A stretch of 64,000 bases of DNA, taken from assembly GCF_014596915.1 (NCBI RefSeq), contig NZ_JACVWU010000005.1:1-64000 (forward strand). Reading direction: 5' to 3'. The notes under the pieces were generated by a model. The model saw only the letters and a list, made by a program, of their open reading frames with translations, made no database searches and was not told the DNA's origin. Made by a program: the position numbers and the translations under genes. Source of the DNA: Streptomyces sp. TRM68416. GTDB lineage: Bacteria > Actinomycetota > Actinomycetes > Streptomycetales > Streptomycetaceae. This document shows positions 41,084-50,150 of this stretch, piece by piece (position 1 is the stretch's first letter; each line of letters starts with the position of its first letter).

Positions 41084-41653
41084 GGCGAACCGGGCGAGCG
41101 GCGCCTCCTGCTGGAAGAACGTCTTCGCGCGGGTCAGGGCCTCGGCGTCGGTCAGCACGTCGCCGGGCTTGCTGCCGTTGCCGAGCAGCACCCCGCCGAA
41201 GCGCATCTTCAGGTACGCGGCCGAGTTGTTGAGCGTGCCGATCAGGGGGGCGGCGACCACGGGTTCGTGGTCGGCGAGCGCGGTGACGCCCCAGAGCGTC
41301 CGCCCGGCCATCGTCGCCCTGAAGTCGACGCCGGGGATGCGCAGCCAGCCGGCCCAGTGGTCGAGATAGCGCTTGGTGTGGGCGGAGACCGAGTACCAGT
41401 AGAGCGGGGAGGCGATCACGATGTCCGTCGCCGTGGTCGTGGCGTCGAACAGCAGCCCGGTGTTCCCGTCCGTGGGGCGCGTGAAGTCGCTGTCGTGGCG
41501 CAGGTCCTCGAAGTCCGGAAGCGGGTGGGCCGCGAGGTCGATCCACTGCTGTTCCACATCCCCGGGCAACTGCTCGGCGGCCCGGCGGGCCAGCAGCTCG
41601 GTGTTGCCGTCGGCGCGGCTGCTGCCCAGGAGGAACAGGAAACGGCGGGTCAT
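41069..41653 (-). CDS. NADPH-dependent FMN reductase / flavodoxin-fold protein
   Basis: A 194-residue flavodoxin-like protein. The phosphate-binding start FLLGSSRADGNTELLARRAA, the ASPLYWYSVSAHTKRYLDHW segment and a later TLWGV strand are typical of NADPH-dependent FMN or quinone reductases. ATG 41653 is preceded by a spaced strong promoter at 41700-41728. Its stop lies inside the 32-bp repeat array. The electron acceptor is unknown. Confidence 0.88.
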   Translation of the reverse strand: MTRRFLFLLGSSRADGNTELLARRAAEQLPGDVEQQWIDLAAHPLPDFEDLRHDSDFTRPTDGNTGLLFDATTTATDIVIASPLYWYSVSAHTKRYLDHWAGWLRIPGVDFRATMAGRTLWGVTALADHEPVVAAPLIGTLNNSAAYLKMRFGGVLLGNGSKPGDVLTDAEALTRAKTFFQQEAPLARFAFEED

Positions 41654-41699
41654 GGGATCCCCCAAAAATAGTCGGCGTACGAGGATTGATCGCATGTGC

Positions 41700-41728
41700 A
41701 TTATATGCGCACGCAATGAAATGGCCAA
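41700..41728 (-). promoter_or_regulatory. Strong vegetative promoter of the FMN reductase gene
   Basis: On the minus strand TTGGCC (41728-41723) and a perfect TATAAT (41705-41700) are separated by exactly 17 bases, close to the HrdB consensus. The -10 box sits in the imperfect dyad GTGCATTATATGCGCAC, which may bind a repressor. Confidence 0.7.
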
Positions 41729-41840
41729 GGGGTCGGACGCCGGGCTGCTCCTGGAACGAGGCTGTGACGCCCCGGTGACGTGTGCACCGCGCGCCCCCGG
41801 AGAGACTCGGGGGTAGGTGCTGCCAGCGAGTGAGGAACCG

Positions 41841-42908
41841 ATGACCCGACTCAGCCGAGCCAAGAAGCGGGAACAGCAACAGGCCGGTCCTTCGGCGACC
41901 CCCCTCGGGGCACCCCTCGACGTCCGCGTCCCCGCGGCCGGTCCCGGCGCGGGCACGGCCTCGGTCGACGGCGAACCGGTCGTGCCGGCGCCGGGCCAGG
42001 AGGTCCAGCAGGCCGTCCGCGCTCACCTCCACCGCATCGCTCTCGCCGCCGGCCGCCCCGTCCTGGCCACCGTCCACGACGAACGCATCGGATGCGCCGT
42101 CCCCCTCCAGGTGAACCCGGACGGCTCCAGCGTCCTCACGGCCGAGCCGACCCGCGACACCTCGATACCGGACACGCCCACCCACCTGCTACGCCGCACA
42201 AGGCCCACCACCCCCGCCACCCCCACCCCACCGACGGGAACGTTCGGCCCACCGCCCCCGATGCCCCCGGACCCGCACCCGCACCCGCACCCGCTCCCCA
42301 CACCGCCCTCGACCCCTGCCCCCGCCCCGACCCCGATCTTCACCCCCGCCCCCGCCCCCGCCCTGGACCCGGAGCCCAAGCCGACCCCGCCCCGCGGGTT
42401 CGATGCCGTGGCCGAGGCCGTGCTGGATGATGAGCCGACCGTTGGCGGGGCCGGTCTCCTCGCGGAGCCGGTGGCCCGGGTCAACGAGGCCGTTCGGGAG
42501 GGGCGGACGCAGGAGGCCGCGCGGCTCGCGGAGGAGACGGTGGCGCAGGCCTCGCGGGCGCTGGGGCCGGAACACCCCGAGGTGCTCCGGCTGCGTGAAC
42601 TCACCGCCTACATTGCCTACTTGGCGGGCGACCCGACCCGCGCCCTCACGCTCTCCCTCGACCTGGCCCGCCTCCACCGCCGCGCCCGGGACGGCGAGGC
42701 CGCCTACGGCAACGTCCTGAGCGCGGCGACCGCCTGGCGTGCCGTACGCGACCCCGAGCAGGGCCTGCGCCTCGGGCGCGAACTGATCGACCTGTGGACC
42801 GCCCTGACCGCGGACGGCGGCCCGGCGGCGGAGGAGCCGGACCGGCTGGAGTCGGCGCACGCCCGCATGCGCCGACTCACGGACCGGGCCCGGAAGTCGG
42901 GAAGCTAG
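41841..42908 (+). CDS. Hypothetical protein with TPR-like C-terminus
   Basis: A 355-residue protein. The N-terminal 110 residues look globular. A long linker (about residues 120-190) is almost entirely Pro, Thr and His with repeating PAPAP-like units and must be extended. The C-terminal 150 residues are helical and resemble tetratricopeptide repeats of the kinesin-light-chain type (ALGPEHPEVLRLRELTAYIA, then DPTRALTLSLDLARLHRR). ATG 41841 has GAGGAA upstream. Function unknown; TPRs suggest a protein partner. It ends in a tandem repeat. Confidence 0.75.
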   Translation: MTRLSRAKKREQQQAGPSATPLGAPLDVRVPAAGPGAGTASVDGEPVVPAPGQEVQQAVRAHLHRIALAAGRPVLATVHDERIGCAVPLQVNPDGSSVLTAEPTRDTSIPDTPTHLLRRTRPTTPATPTPPTGTFGPPPPMPPDPHPHPHPLPTPPSTPAPAPTPIFTPAPAPALDPEPKPTPPRGFDAVAEAVLDDEPTVGGAGLLAEPVARVNEAVREGRTQEAARLAEETVAQASRALGPEHPEVLRLRELTAYIAYLAGDPTRALTLSLDLARLHRRARDGEAAYGNVLSAATAWRAVRDPEQGLRLGRELIDLWTALTADGGPAAEEPDRLESAHARMRRLTDRARKSGS

Positions 42909-43038
42909 AAACGGGCCGGGCCCGGAGGTCGGGAAGCCAGAAACGGGCCGGGCCCGGAGGTCGGGAAGCCAGAAACGGGCCGGGCCCGAAGCCAGGAAGC
43001 CAGAAACGGACCGGGCCCGAAGCCGGGAAGCCAGAAGC
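42882..43038. repeat. 31-32-bp imperfect tandem repeat
   Basis: A partial copy at the end of the TPR gene followed by four copies beginning near 42906, 42938, 42970 and 43001. The unit starts CAGAAACGGGCCGGGCCCGG and ends GGTCGGGAAGC. Each copy contains the palindrome CCGGGCCCGG or CGGGCCCG. The TPR-gene stop codon lies in the array. Confidence 0.92.
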
Positions 43039-43116
43039 CGCCCGGCGGATCGGACCGCGGACGCCCGCGCGGACGCGAGGGGCGGCGCCCGCCACGGCCC
43101 CTCCCTCCCAGTCCGC

Positions 43117-44103
<987 letters not shown>

Positions 44104-44206
44104 TCACAGGGATTCCACGGTGAATGGGGTGCCTGGATGGTGAAGCTGGGACTGACTCTCCGTCAAGAGCGGTAACAGGACACGGAGTTCGCATGCCGGA
44201 GCACGG

Positions 44207-44250
44207 CTAGTGCACGCAGAACTCGTTCCCCTCCGGATCTCCGGACGCGT
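44207..44250 (-). pseudogene. C-terminal fragment of a VOC/glyoxalase-like gene cut off by the element
   Basis: On the minus strand, ending at a TAG at 44207, the sequence encodes ASGDPEGNEFCVH. DPEGNEF is the hallmark last strand of VOC proteins, where the Glu is often a metal ligand. The N-terminal part is 8.7 kb away, at 52928-53373. Joining the two through the shared GACGCGT gives an uninterrupted 160-residue frame, so this is the displaced 3' end of that gene. Confidence 0.93.
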
Positions 44251-44271
44251 GAGATACGCGGTTCTGGGAGG
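44230..44271 (+). other. attL, left attachment site of the integrated element
   Basis: The core GACGCGT is at 44244-44250. Chromosomal VOC-gene sequence lies to the left; to the right is the attP arm GCGGTTCTGGG (44258-44268), seven bases from the core. It mirrors the arm at attR. Confidence 0.9.
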
Positions 44272-44393
44272 GCCCGGAAGTGGCAGCATCCACGCTTGTC
44301 GGCGGACACAGGAAACCCTTGCGCTCTAGCGAGTGCATGAACGAAGCATCGCAGGTCACGCCGGGTAGGCAATCCACTCGCCAGGTACGGGGC

Positions 44394-45995
44394 GTGAACC
44401 CCAACGCTGATCAGCCCCGTGCCGTGTCCGCTATCCGTCTGAGCGTCGCCACCGACGAGACCACCTCACCCGCCCGGCAGCGTGAGGCGAATGAGAGGGC
44501 CGCCGCGAGTCTGGGCGCGGTCATCGTCGGGGAGGCGGAAGACCTGGACGTGTCGGCGTCCAAGACGACCCCGTTCGAGCGCCCGGAGCTGGGCCCCTGG
44601 TTCGAGCGGCCCGAAGACTTCGACATGGTCATCTGGTGGCGTCTTGACCGTGCCGTCCGGTCCATGGCGGACATGTCGGCGTTGGTCGGGTGGGCGCGCA
44701 AGCACGGCAAGCGGCTGGTGTTCGCGGAGGGGCCCGGCGGTGCACGGCTCGAACTCGACATGTCCAACGTCGTCGGTGAGCTGATCGCAACCCTTCTGGC
44801 GTTCGCCGCTCAGATGGAAGCCCAGTCGATCGCGGAGCGTGTCACGGGCGCTCAAGCGGCTATGCGTGTGATGCCGCTGCGGTGGCGCGGTTCGCGTCCG
44901 CACTACGGCTACGAGCCCGCGCCGCTGGACGGGGGCGGCTGGACGCTGGTTCCGGACGCTGAGGCGGTCGCGGTCATTGAGCGGATGATCAAGGACCTGA
45001 GCGCGGGCAAGACGGCGAGTGTGGTTGCCGCTGAGCTGAACGAGGAGGGCATCCCTTCCCCGCGTGACCACTGGGCGCTCAGGAAGGGCCGCACGACCGG
45101 CGGGAAGACGGGTGGCAGCAAGGGCGAGCACGTCAAGCGGGAGCGGTTCAAGTGGGGCCCCAGCATCGTGAAGCGGGTCCTGACGTCCGCCGCGCTGATC
45201 GGGTGGAAGCTGCACCAGAACAAACCCGTCCGGGACAGTGAGGGCCGTCCGGTCATGGCGACGACCACGCCGGTTCTCACCCGCGCCGAGTACGACGCGA
45301 TCGGCGCGCTGTTCGATGAGCGGTCGGTGGACAACCGCGAACGCAAGGACACGGACGCGCTCTTGTTGCGGGTGATCCACTGCGACGGTTGCGGCGGGCG
45401 CATGTACCTCAACAAGCAAACCAGCAAGGCGAATCAGCGCCCCACCTACAAGTGCAACGCCCATGCGCGCGGGGAGACTTGCGCAGCTCCGGCCTATGTG
45501 CGGGCGGACTGGGTGGACGAGTACGTGGAGCGTGAGTTCCTGCGGCTGACGGGTTCGCTGGCGATCACGGAGACCCGGACGGTTCCCGGCTACGACCCCG
45601 GCCCGGAGATCGCCGCGACGCTGGTGGAGTTCGAGGAGCACCAGCGCCAGGAGGGGCGGCACAAGTCGAACGCTGCCCGGCAGGCGTGGCAGAAGCGCGC
45701 TGACGCTCTGGACGCACGCCTTGCAGAGCTGGAGGCGACACCGAAGGTGGAGCCCCGCCATGAGGTCATCAGGACCGGCCGCGTCTACGCCGACGAGTGG
45801 CACGCCTCAGAGACGGCCGACCGGCGCGCCATGCTGATCGAGGCGGGGGCCCGGCTCACGGTGACGAGGGGGACGCGGGGCGGCTGGCGACGACTGGACG
45901 AATCCCGTGTCCACTTCACCGTGAACGGCCCCCTGGACGACGCGATAGACACTCTGCTTGCCGTACGCCAGGAAGCCCAGGAACTGGCCGCGTAA
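44394..45995 (+). CDS. int: Large serine recombinase (site-specific integrase)
   Basis: A 533-residue integrase. The resolvase-type catalytic domain starts with AIRLSVATDETTSPARQ (Ser17 as nucleophile), then a recombinase domain (about 165-280) and a zinc-ribbon domain with CDGCGGRMY and CNAHARGETC, followed by a coiled-coil region (about 390-450). This is the layout of phiC31-like integrases, which need short att sites, as found here. The start is uncertain: GTG 44394 fits the family spacing; ATG 44337 and GTG 44280 are alternatives, but that region carries a motif repeated at 46057 and looks regulatory. Confidence 0.93.
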   Translation: MNPNADQPRAVSAIRLSVATDETTSPARQREANERAAASLGAVIVGEAEDLDVSASKTTPFERPELGPWFERPEDFDMVIWWRLDRAVRSMADMSALVGWARKHGKRLVFAEGPGGARLELDMSNVVGELIATLLAFAAQMEAQSIAERVTGAQAAMRVMPLRWRGSRPHYGYEPAPLDGGGWTLVPDAEAVAVIERMIKDLSAGKTASVVAAELNEEGIPSPRDHWALRKGRTTGGKTGGSKGEHVKRERFKWGPSIVKRVLTSAALIGWKLHQNKPVRDSEGRPVMATTTPVLTRAEYDAIGALFDERSVDNRERKDTDALLLRVIHCDGCGGRMYLNKQTSKANQRPTYKCNAHARGETCAAPAYVRADWVDEYVEREFLRLTGSLAITETRTVPGYDPGPEIAATLVEFEEHQRQEGRHKSNAARQAWQKRADALDARLAELEATPKVEPRHEVIRTGRVYADEWHASETADRRAMLIEAGARLTVTRGTRGGWRRLDESRVHFTVNGPLDDAIDTLLAVRQEAQELAA

Positions 45996-46014
45996 GCCCC
46001 TCAGCGCCCCGTAG

Positions 46015-46046
46015 GCCCCGTTCCTCCCGCAGCGGAGGGGCGGGGC
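46015..46046 (+). terminator. Terminator behind the integrase gene
   Basis: A hairpin made of GCCCCG-TT-CCTCC and GGAGG-GG-CGGGGC around a 6-base loop, followed by TTCG, 20 bases beyond the integrase stop. Confidence 0.75.
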
Positions 46047-46220
46047 TTCGCGGCAACAGGAAACCCTTGCACTCCAAGACAGGCAGGGGCGGGCAATCAA
46101 CCCGCTAGACATTTTCAAGTCCGGCGAATTGCGGCAGAACTCGACCGGCCACCTTACCGGTTACGCCGTGATTCGCCGTTTCTGTTCGCGACTTACGCCG
46201 GATTACAACGAAGGGACCTC

Positions 46221-46511
46221 ATGGATACGCCGAGATTCGCCGCGCTTCTGGACATGCTCCGGGAAGCCGAAGCGGTCGCGTGGGAAAGCGTGCACGGCAG
46301 CGATGAGCGGACGCTGAGACTGCACAAGCTCACAGCGGACGCTCTCAGGGCCGCTGAAAGGCTGCGTGCGGGTGAACCGTGCGCGGGGCCGGAATGCGGG
46401 CGCACAGTGGCCTATAGCGGGGTGGGGCGTCCCGCCCGGTATTGCTCGAAGCGCTGCCGGGACCGTGCCGCCTACCGGGCCGCCCGCCAGCGGGAGAGCG
46501 AGCGATCTTAG
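46221..46511 (+). CDS. Small zinc-knuckle protein of the element
   Basis: A 96-residue protein. The first 50 residues are helical and polar. The C-terminus carries CAGPECGRTVAYSGVGRPAR followed by YCSKRCRDRA, a four-Cys zinc knuckle of the CxxxxC...CxxxC kind often seen in actinophage and island proteins. The ATG is preceded by AAGGGA. It could be a DNA-binding protein or the recombination directionality factor for the integrase next to it; neither can be read from sequence. Confidence 0.8.
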   Translation: MDTPRFAALLDMLREAEAVAWESVHGSDERTLRLHKLTADALRAAERLRAGEPCAGPECGRTVAYSGVGRPARYCSKRCRDRAAYRAARQRESERS

Positions 46512-46645
46512 TTGGCTTGTTACTTATTTCTGTGACGCATAACAGTAATTCGTCTACCTCCTAAGAACTCACAAGAAAAAGCTAGAGCCGTTACTACGCC
46601 ATCCGTTTCATCTCACCGAATAACGTCACAAGGAGGTCTGCCCGC

Positions 46646-47056
46646 ATGGGCTACTACGACAGCAACAACCGCACTGACGAATGCCAGCACTGTGGGGAGC
46701 TGCTGACCGGACGGCAAGAGCGCTACTGCTCCGCCGCTTGCCGACAGGCCGGATTCCGAGTCAGCAGGAAACCGCGCACACCGCGTGTGTGGAAGACGTG
46801 CCCGCTGTGCGGTGAGCCTTTCGAGGCAACCACCCCGCGCAAGAAGTTCTGTGACTACCAGGGCGAGGCGGAGCGTCATTGCCAGGAAGCACAGGACGAT
46901 TTGGAAGAGGCGGAGTGGATCGCCGCTGAGGAACGCAAGGAAGCCGTTTGCGTCCATTGCGGCAAGCCTGCCGGGTGGTCGGGCCGTGGTCGTCCCCGCC
47001 GTTTCTGTTCCAACCGATGCAAGACGGCTGAGCACCGCAAGCGCAAGGCCGTTTGA
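46646..47056 (+). CDS. Protein with three tandem zinc knuckles
   Basis: A 136-residue protein built from three Cys clusters: CQHCGELLTGRQERYCSAAC (about 13-32), CPLCGEPFEATTPRKKFC with a later Cys (about 51-80), and CVHCGK...RRFCSNRCKTAEH (about 100-130). The first and third are the same type as the knuckle in the preceding gene. A strong site AAGGAGGT precedes the ATG. The 134-bp spacer before it is unusually AT-rich and probably holds a promoter. Role unknown; nucleic-acid binding is likely. Confidence 0.8.
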   Translation: MGYYDSNNRTDECQHCGELLTGRQERYCSAACRQAGFRVSRKPRTPRVWKTCPLCGEPFEATTPRKKFCDYQGEAERHCQEAQDDLEEAEWIAAEERKEAVCVHCGKPAGWSGRGRPRRFCSNRCKTAEHRKRKAV

Positions 47057-47109
47057 TCACCGACTCACGTGAGGCACTGCCCCACGGGTCACCTACTTGT
47101 TCAGTACCT

Positions 47110-47139
47110 GCCCCGGCTTCACCGAACCGGGGCTCTTCT
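47110..47139 (+). terminator. Hairpin terminator or attenuator between zinc-knuckle genes
   Basis: Arms GCCCCGG and CCGGGGC separated by CTTCACCGAA and followed by TCTTCT, placed between two genes of the element on the same strand. It may set the level of downstream expression. Confidence 0.7.
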
Positions 47140-47164
47140 ATGCCCTCAGACTGGAGATTCCCGC

Positions 47165-47677
47165 GTGTACTACAACCCAACTGGCGTGACTGAGAACGAG
47201 ATTGACGCCCTCCTTGACACCCCCGACGAGCTGACGGAGCACATAGACCCGCAGGTTCGGCGGGCATGGATGGAATGGGACACCGCCCGCGTCATGTCCG
47301 GGGAGAACGGCCCCGTGGACGTACGCGCTGGCTTCGCCCGTGGCGGCTACCGGCTGATAGTCGACCCGTTCCGGCCTCTGTGGGAGTTTCCGCCCGCGCT
47401 TCGTAAGGACGTGCTCCGGTCCCGGCTCATCATTCGTCGCCGTGAGGCCCGGCCCGTTTCGTGGAAGACGAAGGGCGGCACTATTCGAGTGGTGGACGGC
47501 GTGAAGGTGTTCACCGGCGAATGCGAAGTGTGCGGCAAGACCTATGAGCAGAAGCGCCCGGAGGGGCAGAAGCGCCGTTGGCCGCTCATGTGCTCCGACG
47601 TATGTCGGGCGGAGCGGAACCGGCAGCGTAAGCGCGATTGGGCAGCGAGGAACCGCGCTTCGAGTGATGCCGCGTAG
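47165..47677 (+). CDS. Element protein with C-terminal zinc ribbon
   Basis: A 170-residue protein beginning VYYNPTGVTENEIDALLDTP at GTG 47165, with TGGAGA upstream; the frame is open 32 residues further but crosses the terminator hairpin. The C-terminal 45 residues contain CEVCGKTYEQKRPEGQKRRW then MCSDVCRAERNRQRKRDWAAR, a four-Cys ribbon with a basic tail that suits DNA binding. No family known to me covers the N-terminal part. It precedes the capsid gene. Confidence 0.78.
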   Translation: MYYNPTGVTENEIDALLDTPDELTEHIDPQVRRAWMEWDTARVMSGENGPVDVRAGFARGGYRLIVDPFRPLWEFPPALRKDVLRSRLIIRRREARPVSWKTKGGTIRVVDGVKVFTGECEVCGKTYEQKRPEGQKRRWPLMCSDVCRAERNRQRKRDWAARNRASSDAA

Positions 47678-47792
47678 ACATTTACTAATACAGGTGAGGG
47701 GACGTTTCCAAATCCCCCGCTAACCCGCAGCCGGCACGGCCCTTCACTTTCTGGGCTCGTGTCTTTTGCTGCCAATACACAAGGGGTGTCAG

Positions 47793-48965
47793 TTGAGTCA
47801 TGCCGAGATAGCGCGGATCGCTATGGAGAAGCGGCAGACCGCTTCCGACAAGCTCCGCGCGTTTGCCGAGAAGATCGGGAACCGGGCGCTTTCCGCCGCT
47901 GAGCGTAAGGAGGAGTCCAGTTTTCTGGACCAGATCGCGGAGCACGATGCGACCGCCAAGAGGCACATTTCCGCATCCGCCGCTGAGGAAATGGCCATGC
48001 GGGTGAACTCCCCGCTACAACAGATGGGCACCACGCGCGGCCTCCCGATCGGGCAGCCGGTAGGCGCGCGGGTTATCCCTGGTGAGCTTCTGGCGCGCTC
48101 GGTCGAGATTTCCCGTGGGATCACCACGCCGGGCACCGGCAAGGCATTCAGCCCGGAAGACATGGCGAAGAAGTTCGTTGACCTTCTCGCCCCTCAGTCC
48201 GTCGTCATGGCGTCCGGCGTGAACCGGGTGCAGACGAACGCTGAGACCTACTCGTTCCCCGTGATCCGTTCGGACTTCGCGGCGGGTTTCGTCGGTGAGC
48301 TTGACGACCTGCCGACCGGTGGTTTCGGCGCTGAGCCACTGAAGGTGAAACCGAAGAAGATTGCCGCCGCTGACATGCTCGCCAATGAGCTTGTGGAGGA
48401 CGGTGGTTCGGCATTCATGGACCCTGTGGCCAAGTCGCTTATGCGGTCGGTCTCGCTGGGTTTCGACCGTGAAGCGCTGATTGGCACGGGAGCCAACAAG
48501 GGGTTCGTGGGAATCGCGAACACTCCGGGAATCCAGACGCACGCGGTGACGGGCGGATTCAAGGACCTTGACGCCTTCGTCGCCGCATTCGGAAAGCTCG
48601 AAGCGGTCAACTCGAAGGCTACTGCCGTTGTGATGCACCCGACCACATGGGCGGCACTTATGGCGCTTCGGGAAACGTCCGGTTCACTGAAGCCTCTTCT
48701 GAGTGAGTCGGCTGGTTCGCCTACCGCTGGCATTCAGCGCGCGATCCTGGGTGTGCCGGTGTGGATCTCTTCGTTCATGCCGGGCACGGATGTTCTCGCC
48801 TATGAGGCGGACCAGATCTTTGCCGTGTGGCGCAAGGATGCGGGCTTTCAGGTATCGGACCAGTTTGGATTCCTGAAGGACGGTACGGCCGTGCGCGCTA
48901 TAGCCCGTGCCGCTATCGCTGTTCCGAATGCCGCTGCCGTCTGCAAGATCACCGTTACCGCCTAA
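47793..48965 (+). CDS. HK97-fold phage major capsid protein
   Basis: A 390-residue protein. Residues 1-75 are helical and charged, like the scaffold (delta) domain of HK97-type capsid proteins. The rest follows the HK97 pattern: E-loop and spine region with YSFPVIRSDFAAGFVGELDD, then KPKKIAAADMLANELVEDGG, the long helix DPVAKSLMRSVSLGFDREAL and the GTGANKGFVGIANTPGIQ turn, ending in the A-domain VVMHPTTWAALMALRE and VPVWISSFMP. TTG 47793 has AAGGGG upstream; ATG 47823 is the alternative. It stands without portal, protease or terminase genes. An encapsulin seems less likely, because a scaffold-like N-terminus is present and no cargo gene is adjacent. Confidence 0.9.
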   Translation: MSHAEIARIAMEKRQTASDKLRAFAEKIGNRALSAAERKEESSFLDQIAEHDATAKRHISASAAEEMAMRVNSPLQQMGTTRGLPIGQPVGARVIPGELLARSVEISRGITTPGTGKAFSPEDMAKKFVDLLAPQSVVMASGVNRVQTNAETYSFPVIRSDFAAGFVGELDDLPTGGFGAEPLKVKPKKIAAADMLANELVEDGGSAFMDPVAKSLMRSVSLGFDREALIGTGANKGFVGIANTPGIQTHAVTGGFKDLDAFVAAFGKLEAVNSKATAVVMHPTTWAALMALRETSGSLKPLLSESAGSPTAGIQRAILGVPVWISSFMPGTDVLAYEADQIFAVWRKDAGFQVSDQFGFLKDGTAVRAIARAAIAVPNAAAVCKITVTA

Positions 48966-48980
48966 AGGGAGTTCTCCACC

Positions 48981-49157
48981 ATGTCCTTCTTCAACACCGA
49001 TGAGCCGACCGTGACCCTTCGCATGACCGGCTACATGAGCTACGGCCCGACCACTGATGGCATCCCGTCGCACGTTCTCCAGAATGGAGAGACGTACGAC
49101 GTTCCGAAGAGTGAGGCTGAGTGGCTTCTCTCCGCTGAGCTTGCCGAACTGGCCTGA
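48981..49157 (+). CDS. 58-residue protein behind the capsid gene
   Basis: ATG 48981 follows AAAGGGAG by 9 bases and is 15 bp behind the capsid stop. The product includes TLRMTGYMSYGPTTDGIPSH and ends ETYDVPKSEAEWLLSAELAE-LA. Short proteins with this closing pattern (a small beta unit and an amphipathic helix) are common next to capsid genes in actinophages; their role is not known. Coding is supported by the ribosome site, spacing and codon bias. Confidence 0.75.
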   Translation: MSFFNTDEPTVTLRMTGYMSYGPTTDGIPSHVLQNGETYDVPKSEAEWLLSAELAELA

Positions 49158-49162
49158 CTCTC

Positions 49163-49579
49163 ATGTTCGTTGAACTGCTCTCAGGGGTGCGCATTGACGG
49201 CGTGCCCCTGGGGGCGGGTATGTGCATTCAGTGCCCCGATGACATAGGGGGGTACCTCTCCGGGAAGGGGTGGGCCCGGAAGAGGGGAACTGCCCACAAA
49301 CTCAACGACGGGCGCACGCTGATCGGATTCAGGGTGCGTGAGATCCCGGGTACGGCTGAGGAGTTGAGCGACTGGCCTTCATGGATGCGCCCGGCATGGA
49401 TGCGCCCCGACGGTCGGGCATTGCTCAGCGGGGATGACAGGCCGTGGGTTCCAGCGTGCTGCCCTTCCTGCCCGCGCTGTTCGTACGTGCTGAAGCACCG
49501 GATATCGGCTGACGCTCGGCGCGATGAACGGTCGGATGCCTGGCGCATTGAATGTCGGCACTGTCGTTCGCGTCATTGA
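49163..49579 (+). CDS. Small capsid-neighbour protein with C-terminal zinc ribbon
   Basis: A 138-residue protein 5 bp behind the previous gene. Its N-terminus (LLSGVRIDGVPLGAGMCIQC, then a helix ending GYLSGKGWARK) has the same small-protein pattern as the preceding 58-residue product. The C-terminus has CCPSCPRC and, 25 residues on, CRHC, a zinc ribbon. A fusion of a virion-associated small domain with a zinc ribbon is an inference. Confidence 0.7.
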   Translation: MFVELLSGVRIDGVPLGAGMCIQCPDDIGGYLSGKGWARKRGTAHKLNDGRTLIGFRVREIPGTAEELSDWPSWMRPAWMRPDGRALLSGDDRPWVPACCPSCPRCSYVLKHRISADARRDERSDAWRIECRHCRSRH

Positions 49580-49628
49580 CGGTTGATCGCTTGCCCTCTC
49601 GGGTTTCTGGTGCTGCCGGTAGGCGTAT

Positions 49629-50150
49629 GTGGACCGAAAGTTCACGGCAATGCCGCTCAGCGATCCCGTCCCCAGCTCGCCTTTTACGTCCGTCCCGGAC
49701 ACAGAAATTCCAGAGTGTCCGCCAAATCCGAAGGGAAACCGATTGAAGAGACGATGTGCTCACGCTCCTTGCGGCGCGGAACTGCCCGCCGACGCTGATC
49801 GGCGCACCCGGTATTGCAGCGACGCTCACAGGAAGGCAGCGGCACGCGCCCGCAAGTCCACCGACAGCACGGCCGCGACGAAGCCCGCCACGACCCCCGA
49901 GAGCGACGGGGAACGGTACGAGGAGCTTCGGGCCGTCTGGGGTGCCCTGGTGGCCCAGATAGCCGCTGACGGGGTTCTTGTGCCTGGCAGCGCCGGGGCA
50001 CCGGTTGCCCATCCGGCGCTTCGCTTCCTGGCCCAACTCGACGCCGCCCTGTCCGCCCACGAGCGCGCCACCGACACGAGCGACGCGGACCCGCTGACAG
50101 TCATGAGAGACGCCGCCCGAAGGGCAGTTGAGGAGTCACGCCGTGTATGA
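49629..50150 (+). CDS. Zinc finger fused to P27 terminase-small-subunit-like C-terminus
   Basis: A 173-residue protein. Residues 43-67 form a Cys/His knuckle (CAHAPCGAELPADADRR followed by YCSDAH). After a Thr/Ala-rich linker, residues 96-145 read AADGVLVPGSAGAPVAHPAL then RFLAQLDAALSAHE. The G-V-P-G-S-x-G-x-x-x-H-P-A-L block and following helix match the central part of P27-type small terminases of Streptomyces phages. The usual N-terminal helical DNA-binding part is absent and the zinc knuckle takes its place. It overlaps the next gene by 8 bases. The terminase reading is probable but needs a profile search. Confidence 0.55.
   Translation: MDRKFTAMPLSDPVPSSPFTSVPDTEIPECPPNPKGNRLKRRCAHAPCGAELPADADRRTRYCSDAHRKAAARARKSTDSTAATKPATTPESDGERYEELRAVWGALVAQIAADGVLVPGSAGAPVAHPALRFLAQLDAALSAHERATDTSDADPLTVMRDAARRAVEESRRV

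Noticed and set aside
40988..43038. 32-bp direct repeats that could suggest a CRISPR array
   Set aside because: The copies are adjacent without spacers, the units at the two loci are unrelated, and no cas gene is nearby.
44280..44393. Extra N-terminal 38 residues of the integrase from GTG 44280
   Set aside because: The segment carries a motif that recurs in noncoding DNA at 46057 and has no similarity to integrase N-termini; GTG 44394 gives the usual distance to the catalytic Ser.
44306..46075. The repeated ACAGGAAACCCTTGC considered as attachment-site core
   Set aside because: Both copies lie inside the element around the integrase gene, and recombination between them would not restore the split VOC gene; GACGCGT at the ends does.
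47793..48965. The HK97-fold protein as a classical encapsulin
   Set aside because: It has a scaffold-like N-terminal domain and phage-type neighbours, and no ferritin-like, peroxidase or desulfurase cargo gene is adjacent. Kept as a remote alternative only.
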